This document shows positions 24,347 through 33,848 of a stretch of 64,000 nt of DNA, one piece after another (the stretch's first letter is position 1; each line of letters starts with the position of its first letter). The stretch lies in the NCBI RefSeq assembly GCF_949769225.1, contig NZ_CATKPB010000007.1, one strand, 5' to 3'. The position numbers were made by a program, and so were the translations under genes. The DNA comes from Peptoniphilus_A genitalis (GTDB taxonomy: Bacteria; Bacillota; Clostridia; Tissierellales; Peptoniphilaceae). A model generated the notes under the pieces. It was not told where the DNA came from. It saw only the letters and a list, made by a program, of their open reading frames with translations, and did no database searches.

Positions 24347-25854
24347 ATAGTTGCTGGGGGTTTGGATGTTATATCATATACAATCCTATTTATATGGTCT
24401 ACTTCGTTTACTATTCTATTTGACACCTTATCTAAGATTTCCCAAGGGATTCTTGTGAAGTCGGCTGTCATGAAGTCTGTTGTTGATACTGCACGAAGGG
24501 CTAGTGTGTAGTCGTAGGTTCTAAAGTCACCCATTACTCCTACTGTTCTGTTGTTTGTTAGGACTGCGAAGTATTGGTTGATGTCTTCAAGCTTTGCTTT
24601 TTCTAATTCGTCTCTAAAGATTTTGTCTGCATCACGAAGTATGTCGAGTTTTTCTTTTGTGATTTCACCCATTACTCTTATGGCAAGTCCTGGTCCTGGG
24701 AAGGGTTGTCTGTCTACTAGGTAGTCTGCAAGTCCTAGTTCTCTTCCAAGGTCACGTACTTCGTCTTTAAATAGCATGCGGAGTGGTTCAATGATTTCTT
24801 TGAAGTCTACGAAGTCAGGTAGCCCGCCAACGTTGTGGTGGGATTTTATTACTGCTGAGTCGCCTAGTCCTGATTCAATTACGTCTGGGTAAATTGTTCC
24901 TTGTGCTAGGAAGTCTACTGCTTTTATTTTTTGTCCTTCTTCTTCAAAGACTCTTATGAATTCTTCGCCAATGATTTTTCTTTTTCTTTCTGGGTCTGTT
25001 ACGCCTGCTAGTTTATTTAAAAATCTTTCTTCTGCATCTACTCTTATGAAGTGCATGCCTGAGTCTTTAAAGGCTTCTTCTACTTCGTCGCCTTCGTTCT
25101 TTCTCATTAGGCCGTGGTCAACGAAGATACATGTTAACTTTTCGCCAACTGCTTTTGATAGTAGGGCTGCTGTTACTGATGAGTCAACTCCACCTGATAG
25201 GGCAAGGAGGACTTTTCCGTCGCCAACTTTTTCTTTTATTTCTTTGATGGATTTTTTTGCATAGTTTTCCATTGTCCAATCTTTTTTTGCTCCACAGATT
25301 TTTACTGCAAAGTTTTCTAACATTTCTTTGCCGTGAACTGAGTGGTTTACTTCTGGATGGAATTGTAGGGCATAAAGTTTTTTGTCTACATTTACCATGC
25401 CTGCTATTGGACAGTTCTTACTTTTTGCTATTACTTCAAAGCCTTCTGGCACTTGGCTCACTCTATCTACGTGACTCATCCAAACTGTTTCTTCTTTTGA
25501 TAGGTTTTTAAAGATAAGTGATTCTTTTGTTTCGATTTCTGTTTTTCCAAATTCTCTTTCATTTGGTGCTTTTATTACCTCGCCACCAAGTGTGTGTGCC
25601 ATGATTTGCATTCCATAGCAAAGTCCAAGTACTGGTATGTCTTTGTCGAAGATTTCTTTTTCTATTTGTGGCGCCCCTTCTTCATAGACTGAGTTAGGTC
25701 CACCTGTAAATATTATTCCTTCTACATTGTTTCTATTTTCTAATTCTTTTAAGGCCTTGTTGTAGGGTACAACTTCGCAGTAAATGTTAAGATCTCTTAT
25801 TCGTCTTGCTATTAACTGGTTGTATTGGCCGCCAAAGTCAACTACTAGTATCAT
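24334..25854 (-). CDS. guaA: GMP synthase (glutamine-hydrolysing)
   Basis: Converts XMP to GMP using glutamine and ATP; last step of guanine nucleotide synthesis. 506 residues, normal length. Class I amidotransferase domain with GLCYGMQ (Cys79) and LQFHPE (His166, Glu168). ATP pyrophosphatase P-loop LALSGGVDSS at 218-226, and a C-terminal dimerisation domain ending KPPATIEWE. The gene remains complete although its last 13 bases form one boundary of the inserted element, as is usual at this hot spot. TTAATATG start with GAGGAGG upstream. I see no purine riboswitch in the 216 bases before it. Confidence 0.98.
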   Translation of the reverse strand: MILVVDFGGQYNQLIARRIRDLNIYCEVVPYNKALKELENRNNVEGIIFTGGPNSVYEEGAPQIEKEIFDKDIPVLGLCYGMQIMAHTLGGEVIKAPNEREFGKTEIETKESLIFKNLSKEETVWMSHVDRVSQVPEGFEVIAKSKNCPIAGMVNVDKKLYALQFHPEVNHSVHGKEMLENFAVKICGAKKDWTMENYAKKSIKEIKEKVGDGKVLLALSGGVDSSVTAALLSKAVGEKLTCIFVDHGLMRKNEGDEVEEAFKDSGMHFIRVDAEERFLNKLAGVTDPERKRKIIGEEFIRVFEEEGQKIKAVDFLAQGTIYPDVIESGLGDSAVIKSHHNVGGLPDFVDFKEIIEPLRMLFKDEVRDLGRELGLADYLVDRQPFPGPGLAIRVMGEITKEKLDILRDADKIFRDELEKAKLEDINQYFAVLTNNRTVGVMGDFRTYDYTLALRAVSTTDFMTADFTRIPWEILDKVSNRIVNEVDHINRIVYDITSKPPATIEWE

Positions 25855-26014
25855 ATTAACCTCCTCTTCATTTAGTCCATTTTATAATAAATTTTTAATT
25901 TTGTATAGTTTCAGCTGAAGTGATTTGATTTAAATTAAGTAATTAGCCTATTTATATTGACATTAAATAATAGTAACAATATAATTTATAGAGATATATT
26001 GAACGGGATTTTTA

Positions 26015-26043
26015 TTGTAAAATATGCCATTTAATGATAGAAT
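26015..26043 (+). promoter_or_regulatory. probable secA promoter
   Basis: TTGTAA (26015-26020), 17-base spacer, TAGAAT (26038-26043), 27 bases before the secA ATG. Confidence 0.5.
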
Positions 26044-26070
26044 AATACGTCAGGTAAAAGGAGTGGTAAA

Positions 26071-28809
26071 ATGGGTTTAATGGAAAAGATTTTTGGTACC
26101 TACAGCGATAGGGAACTGAAAAAGATCGAGCCCCTAGTTAATAAAGTTATGAGTCTCGAAGGTGAGATGGAAAAACTTTCTGATAATGAGCTTAAAGAAA
26201 AAACTGAAGAATTTAAAAATAGAATTAAGAATGGTGAAACAACTGATGACTTACTTCCAGAAGCTTTTGCTGTTGTAAGAGAAGCTGCTTGGAGAGTCCT
26301 AGGCATGAAGCACTTTAGGGTTCAAGTTATTGGTGGTATTATTCTTCACCAAGGTAGAATCGCAGAAATGAAAACTGGTGAAGGTAAGACACTTGTTGCT
26401 ACATTACCAGCTTACTTAAATGCCCTTGAATGTAAGGGTACTCACGTTGTTACTGTCAACGACTACTTGGCTAGCCGTGATAGGGACTGGATGGGTAAGG
26501 TTTATGAATTCCTAGGTCTTAGTGTTGGATGTATTATCCACGATATGGATCAAGAGGAAAGACAAGCTGCTTACAATTCTGATATCACTTATGGTACTAA
26601 CAACGAATTTGGTTTCGACTACCTAAGAGATAACATGGTTATATATAAGGAAGAAATGGTTCAAAGAGGACTTCACTTCTGTATAGTCGACGAAGTTGAC
26701 TCTATCTTAATTGATGAAGCGAGAACACCTCTTATTATTTCTGGTCAAGGCGATGAATCTATTGACTTATATGTTAGAGCAAGAGATTTTGTTAACACTC
26801 TTAGCCACAGAATTAAGTCTCAAGATGAAATTGATCTTGAAAGATTTAACAGGGAATTCGAAGAAGAAACTGTTGACTATGTAATAGATGAAAAAGATAA
26901 GACTGCAACTCTTACTGATAAGGGTATTACTAAGGCTGAAAAATATTTTGGCATTGAAAACTTATCTGATGCAGCAAATATGGAATTATCTCACCACATT
27001 AACCAAGCTCTTAAGGCAGCAGGTACAATGCACAGAGACATTGACTATGTTGTAAAAGATGGCGAAGTTATTATTGTTGATGAATTTACAGGCCGTCTAA
27101 TGTACGGTAGAAGATATTCTGAAGGTCTACACCAAGCTATTGAAGCAAAAGAAGGACTAGAAGTAAGAGCTGAATCAAAAACTCTTGCAACAATTACCTT
27201 CCAAAACTACTTCAGAATGTATGACAAGCTTTCTGGTATGACAGGTACTGCCATGACAGAAGAAGGCGAATTTAGAGATATTTATAATATTGACGTTGTT
27301 GAAATCCCAACAAATAAACCTGTACAAAGGGAAGACGACAATGACCACATCTATATAAATGAAGATGCAAAGTTTAAGGCAGTTACAAGAGAAATTGCTG
27401 AAGCACATGAAAAGGGACAACCAGTCCTAGTTGGTACTGTATCAATTGACAAGTCTGAAGCACTTTCTAAATATTTAAAACGTGCAGGCATTAAGCACAA
27501 CGTCTTAAATGCCAAAAATCACGAACAAGAGTCTGAAATAGTTGCTCAAGCAGGTCGTTTTGGTCAAGTTACTATTGCCACAAACATGGCTGGTCGTGGT
27601 ACCGACATTGTACTTGGTGGTAACCCAGAATATCTTGCAAAGAAGGAACTTAAGAAACAAGGCATGGAAGAAGAAATGCTTGAATACGCTGATTCATACT
27701 TCAAGACTGATGATCCAGAAATCATAAAGGCAAGAGAAGACTATCAAGCTCTTGTTAAAAAGTTCAAGGTTGAAACTGACAAGGAAGCTGAAGAAGTTAA
27801 AAAAGTTGGCGGACTTAGAATCATTGGTACAGAAAGACACGAGTCAAGACGTATCGACAACCAATTACGTGGTCGTTCAGGTCGTCAAGGAGACCCAGGT
27901 TCTTCAAGATTCTACATCTCAGCTGATGATGACTTAATCAGACTATTCGCTGGAGACAGATTCAAGGATACAATGCTTAAACTTGATCCAGCAGAAGATG
28001 AACCAATTGAACACAAAATTCTTACAAGACTAATCGAGTCAGCTCAAAGGAAAGTAGAAGGTAACAACTTTAGTATTCGTAAGAACGTCCTAAAATATGA
28101 CGACGTTATGAATAAGCAAAGAGAAGTTATCTATGCAGAAAGAAGAAGAGTTCTTGAAGGCGAAAACCTAAGAGACGACATCATAGCAATGAGGAATGAT
28201 GTAATCGATAAGACAATTGACTTCTACAACAAGCTAGATGACAACAATAAAAACTATCTTGACTTTGAATCAATAAGAAACTTTGGTGTAACTACTTTTG
28301 ACTTCGAAGAAGACTTCTTAAAGAAACTTGAAAATCCTACAGTGGATTCATTAAAGGCATACTTCAAAGAACTTGCTGATGCAAAATACCTTGAAAAAGA
28401 AGAAGAATTTGGCGAAGAAAAATTCAGAGAAATTGAAAGAGTTGCCCTTCTTCAAAATGTTGACCAAAAGTGGATGGACCACATCGACGCAATGGATCAA
28501 CTAAGAAAGGGAATTGGACTTCGTGCAGTTGGTCAAACTGACCCAGTAAGAGCCTACGCAGAAGAAGGCTTTGACATGTTCGAAGCAATGAACGAGTCAA
28601 TAAAAGAAGACACAGTTAAGATGCTTTACCACGTAGTTAACCCTGAAAGAGTACAAAGAGTTAGAGTGGCAAAGGAAGTTGAAACTGTAAATCCTGATGA
28701 CGGAAAACAAAAACCTTTCGTTAGAAAAGAAAAAAAGGTTGGAAGAAATGATCCATGTCCATGCGGAAGTGGAAAAAAATATAAAAACTGTCACGGAAAA
28801 TTTGAATAA
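26071..28809 (+). CDS. secA: preprotein translocase ATPase SecA
   Basis: Motor ATPase that drives unfolded preproteins through SecYEG. 912 residues. Walker A MKTGEGKT at 100-107; IVDEVDSILIDEARTPLIIS as Walker B; preprotein cross-linking domain from about 225; TNMAGRGTDI and RGRSGRQGDPG in the second nucleotide fold. The C-terminal zinc-binding SEC-C motif is GRNDPCPCGSGKKYKNCH. All catalytic elements are present, so it is housekeeping secA rather than a stripped accessory secA2. Single-gene unit closed by a perfect hairpin. Confidence 0.98.
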   Translation: MGLMEKIFGTYSDRELKKIEPLVNKVMSLEGEMEKLSDNELKEKTEEFKNRIKNGETTDDLLPEAFAVVREAAWRVLGMKHFRVQVIGGIILHQGRIAEMKTGEGKTLVATLPAYLNALECKGTHVVTVNDYLASRDRDWMGKVYEFLGLSVGCIIHDMDQEERQAAYNSDITYGTNNEFGFDYLRDNMVIYKEEMVQRGLHFCIVDEVDSILIDEARTPLIISGQGDESIDLYVRARDFVNTLSHRIKSQDEIDLERFNREFEEETVDYVIDEKDKTATLTDKGITKAEKYFGIENLSDAANMELSHHINQALKAAGTMHRDIDYVVKDGEVIIVDEFTGRLMYGRRYSEGLHQAIEAKEGLEVRAESKTLATITFQNYFRMYDKLSGMTGTAMTEEGEFRDIYNIDVVEIPTNKPVQREDDNDHIYINEDAKFKAVTREIAEAHEKGQPVLVGTVSIDKSEALSKYLKRAGIKHNVLNAKNHEQESEIVAQAGRFGQVTIATNMAGRGTDIVLGGNPEYLAKKELKKQGMEEEMLEYADSYFKTDDPEIIKAREDYQALVKKFKVETDKEAEEVKKVGGLRIIGTERHESRRIDNQLRGRSGRQGDPGSSRFYISADDDLIRLFAGDRFKDTMLKLDPAEDEPIEHKILTRLIESAQRKVEGNNFSIRKNVLKYDDVMNKQREVIYAERRRVLEGENLRDDIIAMRNDVIDKTIDFYNKLDDNNKNYLDFESIRNFGVTTFDFEEDFLKKLENPTVDSLKAYFKELADAKYLEKEEEFGEEKFREIERVALLQNVDQKWMDHIDAMDQLRKGIGLRAVGQTDPVRAYAEEGFDMFEAMNESIKEDTVKMLYHVVNPERVQRVRVAKEVETVNPDDGKQKPFVRKEKKVGRNDPCPCGSGKKYKNCHGKFE

Positions 28810-28818
28810 GATGTAATT

Positions 28819-28850
28819 AAAGTGACCTAAATATTTAGGTCACTTTAATT
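28819..28850 (+). terminator. terminator after secA
   Basis: Perfect 28-base palindrome (AAAGTGACCTAAAT and its complement) at 28819-28846, with a short T tail. Confidence 0.8.
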
Positions 28851-28871
28851 ATAAGCTACATATAATAATTA

Positions 28872-29597
28872 TTGAGAAGGGGTGGTACTATTAACAAGTA
28901 TTTTGTAGATTCAGAAAAGTTTGATGAAATGACATTTAAAGAAAAAGCCTATATATTAATTAAAAATTCGATTATGTTTAATAAATTTAGAGTAGAAGGT
29001 ATATACTCGCAAGATGATATTTGTGATGAAATAGAAATTAGTAAAACACCTGTTAGGGAGGCCTTACTCCAGTTACAAAACGAAGGATTTGTAAAAATAC
29101 TAAGAGGTAAAGGAGTACAAATAGTACCAGTTAACCATGGAAGAGCAAAAGATATTATTGAAACAAGATTATTATTAGAAGTAAATAATGCCTATTTTGC
29201 TGCATCTGTATTAGACGAAATTAGCAAGAATGAGATAAAAAGTTGTCTTGATGACCTTGAAAATTTTCTTGTTTCAAAAGATAGTAACTATTTGTATGTA
29301 ATAGACCATGCTTTTCATAAATCTATAGCTAAGGCGACAAAAAATAAGATTTTCTATAAACAAACTTGTTTAATTTTAGATAACTATTTAAGATTTGAAA
29401 ATAAAAATGTATATAACAATCTAATTGATGGAAAAATAGTTTTTGAAGAACATCGTTTAATAGCTGAAGCAATATTTAATAGAGATCCGAAGAATGCAAG
29501 CAAAAATATGGAGACTCACCTACTGAAATCATACAATAGGACTTTAAAGGAAATATGGGAAAAAAGTATATTATTTAATGAAAAAATTTATAAATGA
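28872..29597 (+). CDS. GntR family (FCD subfamily) transcriptional regulator
   Basis: Winged-helix start (YSQDDICDEIEISKTPVREA, LLQLQNEGFVKILRGKGVQI) followed by an all-helical FCD effector domain with ETRLLLEVNNAYFAA, DHAFHKSIAKAT and FEEHRLIAEAI. The start is unclear. The frame opens with TTG at 28872, but AGGGGTGG (28878-28885) lies inside it. The real start may be a rare ATT at 28890 or the ATG at 28929; both leave the DNA-binding domain complete. It lies just before the symporter and gamma-glutamyltransferase genes, whose promoter contains a 44-bp palindrome, and is likely their regulator, perhaps sensing a gamma-glutamyl compound (inference). Confidence 0.88.
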   Translation: MRRGGTINKYFVDSEKFDEMTFKEKAYILIKNSIMFNKFRVEGIYSQDDICDEIEISKTPVREALLQLQNEGFVKILRGKGVQIVPVNHGRAKDIIETRLLLEVNNAYFAASVLDEISKNEIKSCLDDLENFLVSKDSNYLYVIDHAFHKSIAKATKNKIFYKQTCLILDNYLRFENKNVYNNLIDGKIVFEEHRLIAEAIFNRDPKNASKNMETHLLKSYNRTLKEIWEKSILFNEKIYK

Positions 29598-29611
29598 AAC
29601 TATTAAGTAAA

Positions 29612-29647
29612 AATTCTCTGCCAAATACAAAGGTAGAGATTTTTTTG
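29612..29647 (+). terminator. terminator after the GntR gene
   Basis: ATTCTCTGCC/GGTAGAGAT hairpin with minor mismatch, then TTTTTTT. Confidence 0.65.
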
Positions 29648-29657
29648 TGATAAAGTG

Positions 29658-29722
29658 TTGACAAATATGTAAGAGGAACCTATAATAAGAAATATATTAC
29701 GTAATATATTTCTTATTATAGG
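29658..29722 (+). promoter_or_regulatory. symporter promoter with 44-bp perfect palindrome
   Basis: TTGACA (29658-29663), 17-base spacer, TATAAT (29681-29686). A perfect palindrome with 22-base arms spans 29679-29722, centred on AC|GT at 29700/29701. It starts at the -10 element and ends in the first two G of the GGAGG ribosome-binding site. It must be a high-affinity operator or cruciform site; the centre TTACGTAA fits the symmetric sites of GntR regulators. Confidence 0.85.
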
Positions 29723-29730
29723 AGGTTAAT

Positions 29731-31116
29731 ATGATTATTTTAACGTGGATAATAACATTTTCTATTGTTGTTGGTTTAGGTATTTATTCTGGGAAATCCA
29801 TAAAATCAGCAAATCAATGGACAGGTGGAGACAAGTCTATGGGAGCTATTTCTATAGGATGTATTTTTGCTGCATGGCAAATTGGTGGAATGGCTATTGT
29901 TGGTGCAGCTCAAAATGGTTATAACTTAGGGATATCAGGAGCTTGGTATTCTATTGCTGGTTCATTTTATTTTATAGCACTCGCGTTTTTTGCAAAGACT
30001 ATACGAACTAAGATGCCAGGAGAATCAGTTCCTTCTTATCTACAAACTAGATTTGACAAAAAGACCGCTAAATTATATTCAATTGCATGGATAATATATG
30101 GATTTTTCTATATTCCAATTCAATTAAAAACAGTATCAAGTATCATTTCAATAGTAATACCAAATGTAAATCTAACGATTGCAATGATTATTGGATTAAC
30201 ACTAGCTGTATTATACACTAGTTTCTCAGGTATGAGGGGAGCAGATACTGTTGGAAGAATAGTTTGTATTGGAATTTACATATTATTAATAATATTTGTA
30301 TTTACAAACTTAAAAAGATTTGAAGGATATGGAGGTTTATTAACCGAGTTACCATCTGAATACAGCAGTATGACAAATATGCCTATACAAAGAATTATAG
30401 CATGGATTTTTGGAGGCTGTATATCAACAGCTGTTATGCAATCTGTATTACAACCATTATTAGCAGCTAAGAATCCTGAGGCTGCTCAAAAGGGATCTGT
30501 AATAGGATACTTAATAGCAGCTCCAATATGTTTCTTTACAGCACTATGTGGAATGATGGCGAAAGCTTCTGGGGCTAGCTTAGGCGATGGATCCACTGCT
30601 TTTGCATATTCTATTGATTTATTTAGTTCACCGTTATTTGCAGGTATTATATTTGCATTTACAACATTAATTATTTCAGCAACTATGGCAACAATGATGC
30701 TTGCTACGGGAACAATTATAACGAATATTTATAAAACAGACATAAATCCAAATGCTAGTGATGATAAAATTTTAAAAACATCTAAGATAGTAACTTTTAT
30801 ATTCGCTTATCTAACTTTAATACCAGCTTTTTTAATACCAAGTGAATCATTAACAAATCTATTTTTAACTTTACAGCATGTCGCAGCGGCGCCTGTGAGT
30901 TTCTCCATTATAGTTGGTTTAACTTGGCATAAGGCAACAAAACAAGGTGCATTTTGGAGTATGTTATTAGGAATTATTGTAGGAATTTCATGGATGCTTC
31001 TTGGTCTTACTGATAAGGTCGAGGCTATTTATCCAGTTTTCTTAACAACATATTTAGTTGGTTTCATTGTTTCTAAATTGACATATAAAGAGGAGATTGA
31101 ACATATAAATGAATAA
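29731..31116 (+). CDS. sodium:solute symporter (SSS family)
   Basis: 461 residues, about 13 transmembrane helices. SSS features include the N-terminal GLGIYSGKSIKSANQWTGG, AAWQIGGMAIVG near residue 50, the GFFYIPIQLK region, and SATMATMMLATGTIIT, where the Na2 sodium site lies. Substrate cannot be told from sequence; pairing with a gamma-glutamyltransferase (8-base overlap) suggests uptake of an amino acid or gamma-glutamyl peptide. GGAGG lies seven bases before the ATG, directly after the palindromic operator. Confidence 0.85.
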   Translation: MIILTWIITFSIVVGLGIYSGKSIKSANQWTGGDKSMGAISIGCIFAAWQIGGMAIVGAAQNGYNLGISGAWYSIAGSFYFIALAFFAKTIRTKMPGESVPSYLQTRFDKKTAKLYSIAWIIYGFFYIPIQLKTVSSIISIVIPNVNLTIAMIIGLTLAVLYTSFSGMRGADTVGRIVCIGIYILLIIFVFTNLKRFEGYGGLLTELPSEYSSMTNMPIQRIIAWIFGGCISTAVMQSVLQPLLAAKNPEAAQKGSVIGYLIAAPICFFTALCGMMAKASGASLGDGSTAFAYSIDLFSSPLFAGIIFAFTTLIISATMATMMLATGTIITNIYKTDINPNASDDKILKTSKIVTFIFAYLTLIPAFLIPSESLTNLFLTLQHVAAAPVSFSIIVGLTWHKATKQGAFWSMLLGIIVGISWMLLGLTDKVEAIYPVFLTTYLVGFIVSKLTYKEEIEHINE

Positions 31117-32818
31117 AAAAAGTTATTTATGGCCTACTTATTGGGAGAGGCCTTATGCAATGGGCGATAGTGGAGCAGTAAGTTCAAACAGTTATTATGC
31201 TACGAAGACAGGACTTGAAATATTAAAAAAAGGTGGAAATGCTTTTGATGCTTTGATAGCTGTTAGTTTAGTTTTATCTGTAGTAGAGCCTCATCATTCA
31301 GGAATTGGTGGTGGAGCGTTTAGTTTAATTTATTCAAAAAAACAAGATGAATTATTTGCCGTAGATGCTAGAGGGATAGCTCCAGAAAGAGCAACAAAAG
31401 ATTTATTTATTAAAGATGGAGAAGTTTGGAACGAATGGAAAGATAATAGTGGAAAATCGGTTACTGTTCCAGGGTTAATAAAATCTCTTGCATACGTATA
31501 TAAAAACTTTGCTAGCTTAGATATTAAAGAACTAATAAAACCAGCTTATGAATATGCAGAATATGGTTTTAAAACTAGCTTCACTGAATCAATAACAATT
31601 AAAGATGAATCGGTTAAGAGAAAAATAGAATTATCTAAAGATTTTAGAGATTTATTTCTTAAAGATGAAGATAAGGGATATGAATTTGGAGAAGTTCAAT
31701 ATAATAAAGGAATTGCAAAACTTTTAAAAATTCTTTCTGAAAAAGGATTTGAAGAATTTTACAAGGGAGACATTGCAGATAAAATTGTTGAGGCAATAAA
31801 TACAAGAGAAGGCTGTTTTGTAAAGGAAGATTTATCAAATTATGATGTAAAGATAAGAGATGTTGTAGCTACTAATTATAAAGGATACGAAGTTAAATCG
31901 TTTGGGTTACCTTCAAGTGGTAGTACTGTAGTTGAAATGTTAAACATTTTAGACAACTTTGATTTAAAATCTATGGGTCATAATTCAAGTGAAAGCATCC
32001 ACCATATAGCAGAAGCTATGAAGCTTGGATTTTCTGATAGATCTACTCTTATGGCAGATCCAGATTTCTTCAAGACAGATGTTGAAAAATTGATAGATCC
32101 TGAATATGCAAATAAACTAGCTAAATCAATAAAGGAACATTCACAAGATTTTGCAAAAAATTTAACGGATAATTATACAGAAGATTATAATGGGAATACA
32201 TCTCATTTCTCTATAATTGATAAATATGGAAACTGTGTTTCACAAACTCAAACAATAAGAGATTGGTATGGAAGTGGAATTATTGTTAAAGATTACGGAT
32301 TTACTTTAAATAACAATATGAGTGATTTTTCTGCAAGTGTTGGAGAAAAAACAAGCCAAGGTTTAGAATATGGTGAGGCTAATGCTGTTGAACCGTTCAA
32401 GACTCCAATATCTAGTATGTCACCAGTAATTATTTTTAAAGATGAAAAACCATTTTTAATTATAGGTGCTGCTGGTGGGCCTAGAATAATAACAGGGATA
32501 GTTCAGGGAATTGTTAATGCCATTGAATACGACATGAACCCAGAGCAACTCGTAAGTTTCCCATTTATAACTTGTTTAAGTGAGGAACAAGGGTTAGAAC
32601 TTGAGTATGGAATTTCAAAAGACACAATGAACGAGCTTATAAAAAAAGGTCATGAAATAAAGCCTGTTTCAGTTAAAAATATGATGAGCTCTATGCTGAA
32701 TAGTGTAATGTTTAAAGATGATGTATATTATAGTGCATCTACTAAGAGAGTTGATGGTTGTGGCGGATGTCTATGTGAAAATGGATCAATTATTTATGAA
32801 GGAATAAGTCATAATTAG
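31109..32818 (+). CDS. ggt: gamma-glutamyltransferase / glutathione hydrolase family protein
   Basis: 569 residues, Ntn-hydrolase of the Ggt family, which removes gamma-glutamyl groups from glutathione and related peptides. EPHHSGIGGGAF near residue 71, GAVSSNSYYATKTGLEIL at the start, and NGNTSHFSIID with the autocatalytic nucleophile Thr364. The late GGPRIITGIVQGIVNAIEYD forms the C-terminal subunit core. There is no signal peptide, so it should act in the cytoplasm, unlike the secreted enzymes of many bacteria; that fits a partner symporter importing the substrate. Operon with the symporter, closed by a terminator at 32821. Confidence 0.9.
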   Translation: MNKKSYLWPTYWERPYAMGDSGAVSSNSYYATKTGLEILKKGGNAFDALIAVSLVLSVVEPHHSGIGGGAFSLIYSKKQDELFAVDARGIAPERATKDLFIKDGEVWNEWKDNSGKSVTVPGLIKSLAYVYKNFASLDIKELIKPAYEYAEYGFKTSFTESITIKDESVKRKIELSKDFRDLFLKDEDKGYEFGEVQYNKGIAKLLKILSEKGFEEFYKGDIADKIVEAINTREGCFVKEDLSNYDVKIRDVVATNYKGYEVKSFGLPSSGSTVVEMLNILDNFDLKSMGHNSSESIHHIAEAMKLGFSDRSTLMADPDFFKTDVEKLIDPEYANKLAKSIKEHSQDFAKNLTDNYTEDYNGNTSHFSIIDKYGNCVSQTQTIRDWYGSGIIVKDYGFTLNNNMSDFSASVGEKTSQGLEYGEANAVEPFKTPISSMSPVIIFKDEKPFLIIGAAGGPRIITGIVQGIVNAIEYDMNPEQLVSFPFITCLSEEQGLELEYGISKDTMNELIKKGHEIKPVSVKNMMSSMLNSVMFKDDVYYSASTKRVDGCGGCLCENGSIIYEGISHN

Positions 32819-32820
32819 TT

Positions 32821-32852
32821 AAAAACTCTGGTAGAGATACCAGAGTTTTTTA
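32821..32852 (+). terminator. terminator after the gamma-glutamyltransferase gene
   Basis: AAAACTCTGGT/ACCAGAGTTTTTT hairpin, loop AGAGAT. Confidence 0.9.
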
Positions 32853-32984
32853 TGTTCTATTGAAGAATAAAAGTTTTAAGTCAAAAGAAATCTGAAATAA
32901 AGTTTGAAAAGTTTAAACTTATTAAAGACTTAAAATAAAATTAAAGAGCCTTAGCAAATATACTTCCTAAGAAAGTAAAAAATT

Positions 32985-33014
32985 CTAAAAAAAAAGAGGG
33001 ACGAGCCCTCTTTA
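32985..33014 (-). terminator. terminator after the PepSY lipoprotein gene
   Basis: AAAGAGGG/CCCTCTTT arms (32993-33013), loop about 5, and a run of nine T on the minus strand. Confidence 0.85.
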
Positions 33015-33030
33015 AAATTTAAAACTTATC

Positions 33031-33654
33031 TTACATATCTTTTTCTATAAGCTTACCTGTTTCATAGTCGTAAGTGTAAGAGATATCTTTAGTTCCGTTA
33101 ACGACTTCAACTGTTACTACATACTTGCCGTCTTCGAATTCAACTTCGTATTCTCCAGCTTCAAAGCCTTGACCAGCATCTTTTAAAGCTTCGTCCATAT
33201 ACTTGTCAACTGCTTCAATCATTTCTAATTGAATGTCAGCTGTCTTAGCTGAAGTATTTTCTGCTTCGAACTCGTCCTTCACAATGTCGCCAGTCACTGC
33301 GTCAACTGTAACTTCATATTCTTTTTCAGCGTCGTAGCCATTAACCTTGTAGTAAGCTTTTCCGTTTTCAACTTCAAGTTGGAAAGATTCAACCTTTGCG
33401 CCAGCGTGAAGTTTTTTAAATCCGTCAAATGCTATTCCCCTATCTAAGTTTGCAACTGCACCCTTATTAATAGCTGTTTCTTCCTTTGTTTGAGCATCAG
33501 CAGCCTTCTTACTTGCATTTTTATTTGCGTTTGCTTCAACTGTTGCATTATTTTTTGCGTTAGGTGTATCTGTTTTTTCATTCTTTGGACCACAAGCAGT
33601 AAGTGTTAGCGCAAGTCCTAGTCCAAGTGTTGTCATTAAAATTTTCTTATTCAT
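33031..33654 (-). CDS. PepSY-domain lipoprotein
   Basis: 207 residues from the ATG at 33654, chosen because GGAGGAATATA precedes it and a signal peptide follows at once (MNKKILMTTLGLGLALTLTAC, lipobox LTAC with Cys21). A low-complexity Asn/Ala/Lys linker (about 25-65) leads to two PepSY repeats: KVESFQLEVENGKAYYKVNG..VTVDAVTGDIVKDE and AGEYEVEFEDGKYVVTVEV..YDYETGKLIEKD. PepSY domains often inhibit proteases or modulate cell-surface enzymes. Membrane-anchored outside the cell. Stand-alone gene with terminator. Confidence 0.9.
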   Translation of the reverse strand: MNKKILMTTLGLGLALTLTACGPKNEKTDTPNAKNNATVEANANKNASKKAADAQTKEETAINKGAVANLDRGIAFDGFKKLHAGAKVESFQLEVENGKAYYKVNGYDAEKEYEVTVDAVTGDIVKDEFEAENTSAKTADIQLEMIEAVDKYMDEALKDAGQGFEAGEYEVEFEDGKYVVTVEVVNGTKDISYTYDYETGKLIEKDM

Positions 33655-33779
33655 TATATTCCTCCAATTAAAGTGTGTTTTAATTTTGCCTACAATTATG
33701 TTACCCGAAATGGCAAGGTATAAACATTTGGAAAAGCATGAAATATTGAAAATAAACGTATAGCAAACTACCAACTTTA

Positions 33780-33788
33780 TGGTATAAT
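33780..33788 (+). promoter_or_regulatory. extended -10 promoter of the second GntR gene
   Basis: TGGTATAAT (TGnTATAAT type) with no good -35, about 55 bases before the start codon. Confidence 0.6.
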
Positions 33789-33848
33789 GAAAAAAGAAAA
33801 TTTCCTAGACTGAAGGAAAACATTTTTAAGATGTAGGAGGTGAGATTT

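Noticed and set aside
25855..26014. Purine riboswitch before guaA
   Set aside because: No purine-aptamer core blocks found on the minus strand.
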